Positions 1-5,013 of a DNA stretch of 8,464 nucleotides are shown piece after piece. The position numbers were made by a program, and so were the translations under genes. Numbering within the stretch: position 1 is the stretch's first letter; each line of letters begins with the position of its first letter. The stretch comes from Nitrospinota bacterium. GTDB lineage: Bacteria; Nitrospirota; Thermodesulfovibrionia; Thermodesulfovibrionales; UBA1546. The notes below the pieces were generated by a model. The model had not been told where the DNA came from, did no database searches, and worked only from the letters and a program-made list of their open reading frames with translations. The stretch is from NCBI GenBank assembly GCA_018896985.1, contig JAHILQ010000241.1, positions 1 through 8,464 on the forward strand, given 5' to 3'.

Positions 1-445
1 TCATCCTGCATCAGGAATTATTTCAATAGGAGAGGAAAAGAAAAAAACAGGGAATGTTCTTGTTCTTACAGCAGGGACATCTGATATCCCTGCTGCAGAG
101 GAGGCAGCTGTCACAGCCTCGTTTCTTGGAAGCAATGTAAACACAGTTTATGATGTTGGTGTGGCAGGACTTCACAGGCTCATGGACAATAAGAAATATA
201 TTAAAGACGCCAGGGTTATCATCGTTGTTGCAGGAATGGAGGGCGCGCTTCCTTCTGTTGTGGGAGGATTGACAGACAAACCCATAGTAGCTGTGCCTAC
301 ATCAGTAGGTTATGGGGCAAGCCTTGGCGGATTAACCGCACTCTTTGCAATGCTCAATTCATGCGTGCCCGGAATTGCGGTCATGAATATAGACAATGGA
401 TTCGGGGCAGGGTGTCTGGCGCATAAGATAAATACATTAGTTTGA
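1..445 (+). CDS. larB: LarB, pyridinium-3,5-biscarboxylic acid mononucleotide synthase (3' part only)
   Basis: The reading frame is open from base 2 to a TGA at 443-445, giving about 147 codons, so roughly the first 100 residues of a usual ~250-residue LarB lie off the left edge. The visible part is the PurE-like (AIR carboxylase) domain. It has the TAGTSDIPAAEEA strand-loop, then GMEGALPSVVGGL, VPTSVGYGASLGG and an LNSCVPGIAVMNIDNGFGAG tail, all hallmark segments of LarB. The family carboxylates and hydrolyses nicotinic acid adenine dinucleotide in the first step of nickel-pincer nucleotide cofactor synthesis, in the cytoplasm. The Cys at 362-364 in the NSCVPG segment is probably the family's catalytic cysteine. 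No larC or larE is visible, so the pathway cannot be judged complete. The stop codon overlaps the -35 box of the thiamin promoter, so larB is probably the last gene of an upstream unit. Confidence 0.92.
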   Translation, partial: HPASGIISIGEEKKKTGNVLVLTAGTSDIPAAEEAAVTASFLGSNVNTVYDVGVAGLHRLMDNKKYIKDARVIIVVAGMEGALPSVVGGLTDKPIVAVPTSVGYGASLGGLTALFAMLNSCVPGIAVMNIDNGFGAGCLAHKINTLV

Positions 446-471
446 CATTGGTTTAAAAACTAATTTATACT
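442..471 (+). promoter_or_regulatory. Sigma70-type promoter of the thiamin operon
   Basis: TTGACA (442-447) and TATACT (466-471) are separated by 18 bp and match the consensus at 6/6 and 5/6 positions. The predicted start near 478 falls immediately before the first paired base of the TPP riboswitch (480), so the boxes and the RNA element support each other. The -35 box shares bases with the larB stop codon. The same TTGACA-N18-TATAmT arrangement recurs ahead of dsrA. Confidence 0.8.
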
Positions 472-479
472 TAAATCAA

Positions 480-570
480 CCCTTAGGGGGAGGCTTAAAG
501 CCTGAGAGTCCCGATTTTATCGGGAGACCCCTTGAACCTGATACGGGTAATACCGGCGTAGGAATTAGGG
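480..570 (+). promoter_or_regulatory. TPP riboswitch (THI element)
   Basis: All conserved parts of a thiamin-pyrophosphate aptamer are present in order. There is a short P1 (CCC at 480-482 with AGGG at 567-570), a GGGG strand (486-490) pairing with ACCCC near 527-531, an AGGCTT/AAGCCT stem, and CTGAGA at 502-507. An optional hairpin follows (TCCCGAT 509-515, ATCGGGA 519-525). The pyrophosphate-binding half reads GAACCTGAT, then GGTAATACC, then GGCGTAGG (534-562). It precedes thiS-thiG-thiE-thiC and is followed by an intrinsic terminator, so TPP binding most likely shuts the operon off by premature termination. The aptamer call is secure; the OFF mechanism is inferred from the layout. Confidence 0.96.
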
Positions 571-578
571 ACTGTTGA

Positions 579-641
579 CCGTATTCCTTTCCGCCTCTGC
601 GGATCAGCCCGGGGCTGATAGGGATGCGGTTTTTTGTTTTT
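579..641 (+). terminator. Intrinsic terminator, riboswitch expression platform
   Basis: CCGTATTCC (579-587) pairs with GGGATGCGG (621-629), nine pairs including two G-U. The enclosed sequence holds two smaller hairpins: CCGC/GCGG around 591-602, and ATCAGC/GCTGAT around 603-619. A T-run follows directly (630-635, G, 637-641). The branched stem plus U-tract sits between the aptamer and thiS, as expected for transcriptional attenuation. The thiS start at 642 lies right after the U-tract. Confidence 0.85.
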
Positions 642-845
642 ATGAGGCTGATTATAAACGGAGAAGATTTAGAAGTATCAAAGGCTGAGACTCTTCAGGA
701 GCTTCTTGGAGAGCTTTGCGTTAAACCTGAGAGGGTTGCTGTTGAGGTAAACCTTTCAATAATAAAGAAGTCTGATTATGACAGTTGCAGGCTGAAAGAT
801 GGGGACAGGATTGAGATTGTGAATTTTGTTGGAGGAGGAATGTGA
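642..845 (+). CDS. thiS: ThiS, sulfur carrier protein for thiazole synthesis
   Basis: This is a 67-residue ubiquitin-fold protein starting MRLIINGEDLEV and ending IEIVNFVGGGM, the usual size and termini of ThiS apart from the last residue. ThiS is adenylated and thiocarboxylated on its terminal Gly and donates sulfur to ThiG. I chose ATG 642 because MRLIING is the normal family N-terminus. The in-frame ATG at 624 lies inside the terminator stem and would add MRFFVF, partly encoded by the U-tract. No strong ribosome site precedes 642; GGGG at 611-614 would suit 624 better. The C-terminus is odd: a Met follows the glycines that normally end the protein. The GGAGGAGGA encoding Gly-Gly-Gly (831-839) also serves as the thiG ribosome-binding site, and the stop is 2 nt before the thiG ATG. 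No thiF activator gene is visible here. Confidence 0.9.
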   Translation: MRLIINGEDLEVSKAETLQELLGELCVKPERVAVEVNLSIIKKSDYDSCRLKDGDRIEIVNFVGGGM

Positions 846-847
846 AG

Positions 848-1618
848 ATGGAAGACAAACTGATTATTAAAGGAATAGAATTTAAATCCCGTCTCTGGGT
901 TGGGACAGGGAAGTATAAGGACTTTGAAGAGACAAAGAAGGCTATTGAGGCATCAGGCGCTGATGTTGTCACTGTTGCTGTAAGAAGGGTTAACATCATA
1001 GACAGGAAGTCCGAAAACCTGTTTGACTATATTGACCCCAAGAAATACAAGATTCTTCCGAATACTGCCGGCTGTTACAATGTTGAGGATGCCCTCAGAT
1101 ATTCAAGGCTTGCAAGAGAGGCAGGTATTTCGGATATGATTAAGCTTGAGGTAATTGGAGACGAAAAAACACTCTTCCCTGATGTTATCGGCCTGCTAAA
1201 AGCAACAGAGATTCTCGCAAAGGAAGGCTTTCTTGTATTCCCATACACCAATGATGACCCTATCATAGCGAAAAAGCTGGTTGATGCAGGCGCTGTTGCT
1301 GTGATGCCATTGGCTGCTCCAATAGGCTCCGGACTTGGAATAAGGAATCCCTACAATATCAGGATTATTTTAGAGACTGTGAAGGCTCCGGTTATCGTGG
1401 ACGCAGGTGTAGGAACTGCGTCTGATGTTGCTGTTGCGATGGAATTAGGCTGTGATGCGGTGCTTCTTAACACTGCGATTGCAGGGGCAAAAGATCCGAT
1501 TGCAATGGCAGAGGCTATGAAACATGCGGTGATTGCAGGCAGGCTTGCGTATAAGGCAGGAAGGATTCCTAAAAAACTTTATGCTGCTGCGAGCAGTCCG
1601 ATAGAGGGAATGCTGTAA
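848..1618 (+). CDS. thiG: ThiG, thiazole synthase
   Basis: This 256-residue (beta/alpha)8-barrel enzyme forms the thiamin thiazole phosphate from 1-deoxy-xylulose 5-phosphate, dehydroglycine and the ThiS thiocarboxylate in the cytoplasm. Visible family signatures are SRLWVGTGKY near residue 14, TVAVRR near 42, LPNTAGCYN near 70, IKLEVIGD with Lys99 as the expected Schiff-base lysine, VMPLAAPIGSGLGI, and VDAGVGTASDVAVAMELGCDAVLLNTAIA towards the end. I chose ATG 848 because AGGAGG at 833-838 lies 9 nt upstream. The alternative GTG at 842 is only 3 nt from that site and would overlap thiS. The length is normal and no domain is missing. The partner enzyme making dehydroglycine (ThiH or ThiO) is not in this operon segment. 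Confidence 0.96.
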   Translation: MEDKLIIKGIEFKSRLWVGTGKYKDFEETKKAIEASGADVVTVAVRRVNIIDRKSENLFDYIDPKKYKILPNTAGCYNVEDALRYSRLAREAGISDMIKLEVIGDEKTLFPDVIGLLKATEILAKEGFLVFPYTNDDPIIAKKLVDAGAVAVMPLAAPIGSGLGIRNPYNIRIILETVKAPVIVDAGVGTASDVAVAMELGCDAVLLNTAIAGAKDPIAMAEAMKHAVIAGRLAYKAGRIPKKLYAAASSPIEGML

Positions 1619-1627
1619 GACTGTGAG

Positions 1628-1648
1628 GCGTAAAGCGTGAAGCGTGAT
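1628..1648 (+). repeat. Heptamer array A at the thiE start (3 units of GCGTRAW)
   Basis: Three consecutive 7-bp units, GCGTAAA, GCGTGAA and GCGTGAT, occupy the thiG-thiE junction. The GTG start codon of thiE lies within the second unit. The reverse complement (ATCACGC, TTCACGC, TTTACGC) is the same motif as array C 300 bp downstream, so the two arrays are in opposite orientation. Confidence 0.75.
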
Positions 1649-2296
1649 GAGTTGATAGATTTTAAACTGTATTTGATAACCGACAGGAAACTTGTCACTC
1701 GTCACTTGTCACTTGTCACTGCCGTTGAAGAGGCATTAAAAGGCGGTGTTAAGGCTTTACAACTCAGGGAAAAGGATTTAGGCACAAGGGAATTGCTGGA
1801 TATGGCATACAAAATGAGGGAATTAACAGATAAATACGGTGCGAAATTATTTATTAATGACAGGGTTGATATTGCGCTGTCTGTTGAGGCTGATGGTGTT
1901 CATCTGGGGCAGAAAAGCATACCTCCGCATGCAGTGAGAAAGGCTGTTAACGCATCACGCATCACGCATCACGCATCACGCTTTCTTATTGGCGTATCAG
2001 CGCACAGCATTGAAGAGGCAAAACAAGCAGAGAAGGAAGGCGCTGATTTTATAACGCTCGGACCTGTTTATAAAACACCGTCAAAACTGAAATATGGCCA
2101 GCCTCTCGGAGTTGATATTATCAGAAAAACAAAGGCTGAGATTTCAATTCCGGTTTTTGCAATTGGCGGGCTAAAGCAGGATAGAATTAAAGAGGTTATG
2201 GATGCAGGCGCTGATGGTATTGCGCTGATAAGTGGAATTTTAGGCGCAGAGAATATTAAAGAAAAAACAAGAGAGTTTTTGGAGTTATTGAAATGA
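1637..2296 (+). CDS. thiE: ThiE, thiamin-phosphate synthase with two repeat-encoded inserts
   Basis: This 219-residue TIM-barrel enzyme couples hydroxymethylpyrimidine diphosphate to thiazole phosphate, giving thiamin phosphate. Family motifs in order are LYLITDR (11-17), QLREKD (42-47), FINDRVDIA (72-80), GVHLGQ (87-92), IGVSAHS (118-124), LGPVYKTPSK (141-150), FAIGG (174-178) and GADGIALISG (191-200). The GTG start at 1637 is supported by GAGG at 1624-1627, 9 nt upstream, and the stop overlaps the thiC ATG. Residues 19-28 (LVTRHLSLVT) and 106-115 (ASRITHHASR) are encoded wholly by 7-bp tandem arrays. They fall where family members have short variable loops, between the first strand and first helix and just before IGVS. 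All catalytic motifs survive, so the enzyme is probably active. The arrays look like in-frame insertions tolerated in loops, an inference that needs alignment to confirm. Confidence 0.93.
   Translation: MKRDELIDFKLYLITDRKLVTRHLSLVTAVEEALKGGVKALQLREKDLGTRELLDMAYKMRELTDKYGAKLFINDRVDIALSVEADGVHLGQKSIPPHAVRKAVNASRITHHASRFLIGVSAHSIEEAKQAEKEGADFITLGPVYKTPSKLKYGQPLGVDIIRKTKAEISIPVFAIGGLKQDRIKEVMDAGADGIALISGILGAENIKEKTREFLELLK
1691..1720 (+). repeat. Heptamer array B inside thiE (CTYGTCA, about 4.3 units)
   Basis: CTTGTCA, CTCGTCA, CTTGTCA and CTTGTCA, then CT, run without interruption for 30 bp. The array encodes exactly ten codons, residues 19-28 of ThiE, in frame. A 7-bp unit cycles through all three frames, so only lengths that are a multiple of three preserve the gene. 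Confidence 0.85.
1951..1981 (+). repeat. Heptamer array C inside thiE (CGCATCA, about 4.4 units)
   Basis: Four perfect copies of CGCATCA plus CGC give a 31-bp array with no mismatch. Bases 1952-1981 are exactly ten codons (residues 106-115, with the ASR triplet appearing twice at a 7-residue spacing). Perfect identity between units suggests recent expansion or gene conversion. The sequence is complementary to array A. Confidence 0.9.
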
Positions 2297-3579
2297 CAAG
2301 AATAGAACTGGCAAAAAAAGGAATTATCACAGATGAGGTGAAGCTTGTTGCCTCCGAAGAAGGACTGTCACCTGAGCAGCTTTCTCAGGATATTGCATCA
2401 GGCGTGAGTGTTATTCCGATAAACATAACCCACAAGATAAAGCCTATGGGTATCGGGAAGAACATGCGCACGAAGATAAATGCCAATATCGGCACATCAA
2501 AAGACAGGATTTCGGTGGACGATGAGATGGAAAAACTTGAAGTCCTTGTTAAGTATGGCGCTGATGCTGTGATGGATCTTTCAACAGGAGGGCCTATAAA
2601 AGAACTTAGGAAGATGATGATTAAAAAATCTCCTATTGCAGTTGGAACAGTTCCAATCTATGAGGCTGCTGTTTGTGCTGCTGAAAAGAAAGGCTCAATA
2701 GCAAAGATGACAGCAGACGACCTTTTTAAAGTAATAGAAGAACATGCAGAAGAGGGCGTCGACTTCATTACTGTTCATTCGGGACTCACAATGAAGGCAG
2801 TAGAGAGATTGAGAAAAGAAGGAAGAATTCTCGACATAGTAAGCAGGGGAGGTTCGTTTCTCCTTGAATGGATGATATACAATCAGAAAGAAAATCCTCT
2901 TTATGAGCAGTATGACAGGCTTCTTGAGATTGCCTATAAATATGACATGACCCTGAGCCTCGGAGACGGGATGCGTCCGGGATGCCTTGCAGATGCAACA
3001 GACAGGACTCAGATAGAGGAACTCCTCACACTCGGAGAATTAAGGGATCTGTCTGTAGAGAAAAATATTCAGGTTATTATCGAAGGGCCGGGACATGTTC
3101 CTTTGAATCAGGTTGAGCTGAATGTGAGGCTCGAAAAGGAGATTTGCAAGGGAGCGCCGTTTTATGTTCTGGGGCCGTTGGTGACAGACATAGGAATGGG
3201 TTATGACCACATAACCGCAGCCATAGGAGGAGCGATTGCAGGAGCGGCAGGCGCAGACTTCCTCTGTTATGTTACGCCTTCAGAGCATATCAGGCTTCCG
3301 ACCATAGAGGATGTAAAAGAAGGGGTCATCGTGTCAAGGCTTGCTGCGCATGCCGCTGATATAGCGAAAGGCATTAAGGGCGCTATTGATAAAGATATTC
3401 AGATGGCAAAATGCAGAAAGGCGCTTGACTGGAACGGCCAGATTGCTTTAAGCCTTAATCCTGAGAAGGTCAGGGAATGGAGGGCGGAGATTCCTCCAAC
3501 GGAAAGCGAAGTGTGCAGCATGTGCGGGGAATTCTGCGCAATAAGAACAGTGGAAAGGGCGCTGCACAAGAAAATTTAA
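2293..3579 (+). CDS. thiC: ThiC, phosphomethylpyrimidine synthase
   Basis: This 428-residue radical-SAM enzyme rearranges aminoimidazole ribotide into hydroxymethylpyrimidine phosphate. Family segments include PININITHKI-like text near residues 42-48, NANIGTS (63-69), a VKYGADAVMDLSTGG strand-loop, VPIYEA, FITVHSGLT, SRGGSFLLEWM, LSLGDGMRPG, IEGPGHVPLNQ, GPLVTDIGMGYDHI and a TPSEHIRLP loop. The C-terminal cluster motif is C408-X2-C411-X3-C415. This is one residue tighter than the CX2CX4C described for the well-studied bacterial enzymes and may mark the short ThiC subfamily. The length suits the form without the long N-terminal extension. ATG 2293 overlaps the thiE stop (ATGA), with GGAG 8 nt upstream, implying translational coupling. 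It appears to be the last gene of the riboswitch-controlled unit, because the next gene is convergent. Confidence 0.97.
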   Translation: MTRIELAKKGIITDEVKLVASEEGLSPEQLSQDIASGVSVIPINITHKIKPMGIGKNMRTKINANIGTSKDRISVDDEMEKLEVLVKYGADAVMDLSTGGPIKELRKMMIKKSPIAVGTVPIYEAAVCAAEKKGSIAKMTADDLFKVIEEHAEEGVDFITVHSGLTMKAVERLRKEGRILDIVSRGGSFLLEWMIYNQKENPLYEQYDRLLEIAYKYDMTLSLGDGMRPGCLADATDRTQIEELLTLGELRDLSVEKNIQVIIEGPGHVPLNQVELNVRLEKEICKGAPFYVLGPLVTDIGMGYDHITAAIGGAIAGAAGADFLCYVTPSEHIRLPTIEDVKEGVIVSRLAAHAADIAKGIKGAIDKDIQMAKCRKALDWNGQIALSLNPEKVREWRAEIPPTESEVCSMCGEFCAIRTVERALHKKI

Positions 3580-3593
3580 AATTTAAAATTAAA
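3571..3593 (+). repeat. AT-rich 7-bp-period run at the thiC stop
   Basis: AAAATTT occurs twice in tandem, followed by AAAATT and AAA, with a 7-bp period. The run covers the thiC stop codon (3577-3579) and enters the gap. AT-rich sequence gives such patterns easily, so on its own this is weak. It is listed because the period equals that of the thiE arrays. Confidence 0.4.
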
Positions 3594-3608
3594 GGATTCA
3601 TTAATTTT
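3585..3608. terminator. Possible weak bidirectional terminator between convergent thiC and HD gene
   Basis: AAAATTAA (3585-3592) and TTAATTTT (3601-3608) form an 8-bp A/T-only inverted repeat with an 8-nt loop. It sits in the 34-bp gap between the converging stops. The stem has no G-C pairs and only a short T-run follows, so strength as an intrinsic terminator is doubtful. I see no better candidate in the gap. Confidence 0.3.
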
Positions 3609-3613
3609 TGAGT

Positions 3614-4243
3614 TTAAAATGGTTCCTTAAACAATTCTACCCACTCATCAAACTGCTTAAGTTTATCGTCTCCGAATCTCGCTATGAATTCTCTTGCTTT
3701 TGAAATCGGTTTTTCTTTGAGCGGATCATTATCCTTTGAAAAGAATTTATCTGCAAAGCAGATTATCTGATCTTCGATCGTTGTAGGTATCATGTCTCTT
3801 TTGGGAATCGGGAAATTATTTTTTTCGATATCTTTGATTGAGAGCCCTACACCCACGTGTGTCTCGCATACAATTGCATGTTTCGGATATCCTTCTTTTT
3901 CCAGCAGTTCTCTGCCGAGATAGCCGTGACAGATGTACGGCTTATCTCCATGACAGCCGATGTGAGGCGCGTGTGTGAGGAATATTCCTATGTCATGCAG
4001 CATTGCTGCCTCTTCAATAAATTTTATATCAGGATTCAGATGCCTGACCCTCTCAGCAACTTCAACTGCCTTTTTTGCCACCATTCTGCTGTGCTGAATA
4101 AGGAACTTATATGCCTCGGATTCGGGATTATAGTATTTCCTGATTATCTCTATCGGATGCATGGAATATTCTAACAGATTTGAATAATGGAGACATTTTC
4201 CGTTATCATAAACCATGAGAATTCTTGTTCCTTTAATTATCAT
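3614..4243 (-). CDS. HD-domain metal-dependent phosphohydrolase, substrate unknown
   Basis: This 209-residue HD-superfamily protein has putative metal ligands H51 (QHSRMV), H83-D84 (MLHDIGIF), H106 (ICHGYLGRELL), H129 (ETHVGVG) and D165 (CFADKFF). The arrangement matches small stand-alone HD proteins that hydrolyse phosphomonoesters or phosphodiesters; the sequence does not reveal the substrate. The start is uncertain. The first 27 residues do not look like the family, which normally begins near MHPIEIIRKYY, so Met28 (codon 4160-4162) would give a 182-residue protein of typical size. No good ribosome site precedes either Met; AAAGGA lies upstream of an intermediate Met at residue 10. The gene is convergent with thiC and divergent from def, so it is probably transcribed alone. 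Confidence 0.85.
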   Translation of the reverse strand: MIIKGTRILMVYDNGKCLHYSNLLEYSMHPIEIIRKYYNPESEAYKFLIQHSRMVAKKAVEVAERVRHLNPDIKFIEEAAMLHDIGIFLTHAPHIGCHGDKPYICHGYLGRELLEKEGYPKHAIVCETHVGVGLSIKDIEKNNFPIPKRDMIPTTIEDQIICFADKFFSKDNDPLKEKPISKAREFIARFGDDKLKQFDEWVELFKEPF

Positions 4244-4267
4244 CTCTTCACTTACTTTGAAATGTTT

Positions 4268-4273
4268 TATAAT
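4268..4273 (+). promoter_or_regulatory. Possible -10 box immediately upstream of def
   Basis: TATAAT matches the -10 consensus perfectly but ends only 5 bp before the def ATG. The best upstream -35 match is TTCACT (4247-4252) at a short 15-bp spacing. If used, transcription would begin at or next to the start codon, giving a leaderless message. That would fit the absence of any Shine-Dalgarno sequence here. The region is AT-rich, so chance occurrence is possible. Confidence 0.3.
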
Positions 4274-4278
4274 AAAAA

Positions 4279-4797
4279 ATGGCGTTGCTTGAGATTAAAA
4301 AATATCCTGAAAAGATCTTAAAGGAAAAAACTGCTCCTGTTGTTGATATAAACAGCAGCATCCAGAGATTGATAGATGACATGATAGAAACAATGTATGC
4401 TGCGAAAGGGGTTGGCCTTGCAGCTAATCAGGTTGGAGTTTCAAAGAGGCTTTGCGTGATAGATATCAGCGTGGCTGATGAAAAAACACCCCTTATAGTA
4501 CTAATAAATCCGGAGATTGTTGAAAGAAAAGGCTCTGTTGAGGATGAAGAGGGGTGTCTGAGCATCCATGAGTACAGGGCAAAAATAAAAAGGGCAGAGG
4601 AGGTTCTGGTAAAGGGTTTTGACAGAAAAGGCAAACCCATAGAGATAGCAGGCGGAGACCTTCTTGCAAGGGCGCTTCAGCATGAGATAGACCATCTTGA
4701 CGGATTACTCTTTATTGACAGGCTGAGCCCCATCAAGAGAGAGTTTTTTAAGAAGCGCTATAAAAAAACTTTAAGTGAAAAATCTAAGAAATCATAA
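4279..4797 (+). CDS. def: Peptide deformylase
   Basis: This 172-residue metalloenzyme removes the formyl group from the N-terminal Met of nascent proteins at the ribosome. All three family motifs are present: GVGLAANQVG (44-53), EGCLS with metal-ligand Cys93, and HEIDH (H135, E136, H139). Motif II continues SIHEYR instead of the frequent SVP, a known kind of variation outside the ligands. The C-terminus is a Lys-rich tail. The start is ATG 4279, where MALLEIKKYPE is a normal deformylase N-terminus. There is no recognisable ribosome-binding site, and a TATAAT sits 5 bp upstream. Its usual partner fmt follows in the same direction but is separated by a 216-bp gap holding a fold-back sequence. 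The stop codon is part of a 10-bp direct repeat that recurs at 4986. Confidence 0.97.
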   Translation: MALLEIKKYPEKILKEKTAPVVDINSSIQRLIDDMIETMYAAKGVGLAANQVGVSKRLCVIDISVADEKTPLIVLINPEIVERKGSVEDEEGCLSIHEYRAKIKRAEEVLVKGFDRKGKPIEIAGGDLLARALQHEIDHLDGLLFIDRLSPIKREFFKKRYKKTLSEKSKKS

Positions 4798-4995
4798 CTT
4801 TTAACTCTTAACCCGAATAATGCAGACATTGCTCAAAAATTTCTTTAACTCGATGATTTTATTAAAATATCTTTATTTGTTATATTCACTGAAATATTCC
4901 AGAAACCATCAGAGAAAGGTATGCTAAGGTATCGAAAAATAAATTTTTTCACAATATCTGCATCATTTAAATGCATTTTTTGGGTTAACTTTTAA
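4795..4995. repeat. MITE-like fold-back element with flanking direct repeats in the def-fmt gap
   Basis: The gap holds no gene. Two arms, 4820-4854 and 4931-4963, are imperfect inverted repeats (about 27 of 33 positions with a 2-nt gap), each beginning ATGCAGAyATTG and ending CGAT when read inward. Further out, TTAACCC (4808-4814) is the exact complement of GGGTTAA (4982-4988), with 5 nt on the left and 18 nt on the right between outer and inner repeats. The whole is bracketed by the 10-bp direct repeat TAACTTTTAA (4795-4804 and 4986-4995), whose left copy includes the def stop. Inverted repeats inside a direct repeat, with no transposase, suggest a small non-autonomous insertion. A structured mRNA spacer or degenerate bidirectional terminator are alternatives. 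7-bp periodicity (AACTTTT, AACTCTT, AACCCGA; AACTTTT, AATTTTA, AACTCGG) is visible at both ends. Confidence 0.5.
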
Positions 4996-5013
4996 TTTTA
5001 AACTCGGAGATAA

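Noticed and set aside
1445..1705. Minus-strand open frame over the thiG end and thiE start
   Set aside because: It lies antisense to two clear thiamin genes, its protein resembles nothing, and it includes repeat-derived sequence.
1628..1981. Repeat arrays in the thiG-thiE region as a possible CRISPR
   Set aside because: Units are 7 bp in direct tandem with no spacers, and no cas genes are visible.
3857..4174. 105-codon plus-strand open frame across the HD gene
   Set aside because: The opposite strand encodes an HD protein with all metal-ligand motifs; this frame has low-information, Cys/Phe-rich text.
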